Shown in pieces: positions 5,745 to 5,943 of a DNA stretch of 5,943 nt (position 1 is its first letter; every line of letters begins with the position of its first letter). The stretch covers positions 1 to 5,943 of the forward strand of contig JAISOO010000087.1 of assembly GCA_031275595.1 (NCBI GenBank), given 5' to 3'. The notes beneath the pieces were generated by a model. That model had not been told where the DNA came from. It saw only the letters and a list, made by a program, of their open reading frames with translations, and did no database searches. The translations under genes and the position numbers were made by a program. This stretch comes from Spirochaetaceae bacterium. GTDB lineage: Bacteria; Spirochaetota; Spirochaetia; Treponematales; Breznakiellaceae.

Positions 5745-5771
5745 CCCTGGGGTCAGACCCCAGGGTTTTTT
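5745..5771 (+). terminator. Strong intrinsic terminator of the cls unit
   Basis: CCCTGGGGT-CAG-ACCCCAGGG is a perfect nine-pair stem with a three-base loop (5745-5765), followed directly by six T (5766-5771). It lies 44 bases after the cls stop and should end the plus-strand unit. Confidence 0.92.
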
Positions 5772-5824
5772 CTCGATTTCGTGTTCCGCGTTAAAGCAAA
5801 ATGGCGGTTCAGGCCCATATACTT

Positions 5825-5863
5825 GAGCATTTCCCAAAACCCGGTTGGTTTTAGGAAATGCTC
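5825..5863. repeat. Long inverted repeat 1 of the 3' hairpin cluster
   Basis: GAGCATTTCC (5825-5834) pairs perfectly with GGAAATGCTC (5854-5863). After one C/A mismatch the stem continues with AAAACC (5836-5841) and GGTTTT (5847-5852) around the loop CGGTT. Sixteen pairs in 39 bases is far from chance. It has no adjacent T run on the plus strand, so it is not a classical terminator. Confidence 0.8.
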
Positions 5864-5866
5864 TTG

Positions 5867-5892
5867 AAAAAGCGGTCTAAAGCCCGCTTTTT
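5867..5892. terminator. Symmetrical, probably bidirectional terminator
   Basis: AAAAAGCGG (5867-5875) and CCGCTTTTT (5884-5892) form a perfect nine-pair stem around an eight-base loop. Each strand ends the hairpin in T5 and starts it with A5, the usual layout of a terminator working in both directions. The plus-strand unit already ends at 5771, so this one may mainly serve a gene arriving on the minus strand from beyond the window. Confidence 0.6.
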
Positions 5893-5911
5893 CCCATAAA
5901 TCTAAGGTTGC

Positions 5912-5938
5912 TTTCCCAAAAACTGAAGTTTTGGGAAA
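5912..5938. repeat. Long inverted repeat 2 of the 3' hairpin cluster
   Basis: TTTCCCAAAA (5912-5921) pairs perfectly with TTTTGGGAAA (5929-5938) around a seven-base loop. The pairing can extend outward with a small bulge through AGGT (5905-5908) and ACCT near the window edge. The decamer TTTCCCAAAA also occurs at 5830-5839 in the first inverted repeat, so the two hairpins share sequence. Confidence 0.75.
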
Positions 5939-5943
5939 ACCTC

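Larger units (their letters stand above)
5772..5943. other. Gene-free 3' intergenic region
   Basis: I see no coding sequence here: the plus-strand frames are short and the minus-strand frames are cut by many stops. The first 50 bases show nothing recognisable. The last 120 bases are almost wholly taken up by three successive hairpins. The region continues past the window edge. Confidence 0.6.

Noticed and set aside
1..5943. CRISPR array, tRNA, rRNA, transposase or phage attachment site
   Set aside because: I found no regularly spaced repeats, cloverleaf with CCA end, rRNA-like block, transposase motif or target-site duplication.

Overview
The window reads as a GC-rich bacterial chromosome segment. 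I suspect a spirochaete of the Treponema group. The reasons are inferential: a loose spirochaete-style lipobox on a surface lipoprotein, and a small secondary sigma-70 factor preceded by a near-perfect sigma-54 promoter, as in the RpoN-to-RpoS cascade of Borrelia. No rRNA or marker gene settles the taxonomy.

Layout, left to right. The last 16 codons of an upstream gene end at about 53. Next comes a two-gene unit: a YchJ-family protein with two SEC-C zinc motifs (79-588), overlapped by one base by a predicted lipoprotein with a glycoside hydrolase 18 fold (588-1655). It converges on a sigma factor gene on the minus strand (1827-2678). A 289-bp AT-rich divergent region (2679-2967) separates the sigma gene from the next plus-strand unit: an unrecognised 147-aa protein (2968-3411), a YciO-type member of the Sua5/YciO/YrdC family (3415-4086), and a three-membrane-segment cardiolipin synthase of the phospholipase D superfamily (4166-5701). 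A strong intrinsic terminator follows at 5745-5771. The remaining roughly 170 bp contain no gene I can see, but they carry three successive hairpins, one of them a symmetrical, probably bidirectional terminator.

The most informative signal is in the divergent region. On the minus strand, TGGCACGG-TTC-TTGCT matches the sigma-54 -24/-12 consensus with the required GG-N10-GC spacing. It would start a transcript about 24 nt before the GTG of the sigma gene, which has a strong Shine-Dalgarno. This predicts a sigma-54 to sigma-70-type cascade, with an enhancer-binding activator acting on dyads further upstream. The divergent plus-strand gene has no visible ribosome binding site but does have a TATAGT box placed so that transcription would start at its ATG, suggesting a leaderless message.

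Functionally the window mixes envelope genes (GH18 lipoprotein, cardiolipin synthase), a regulator and two poorly characterised small proteins. I see no mobile element, CRISPR array, tRNA or rRNA, and no clear new defence or biosynthetic system. The novelty is regulatory and in the small unknown protein.
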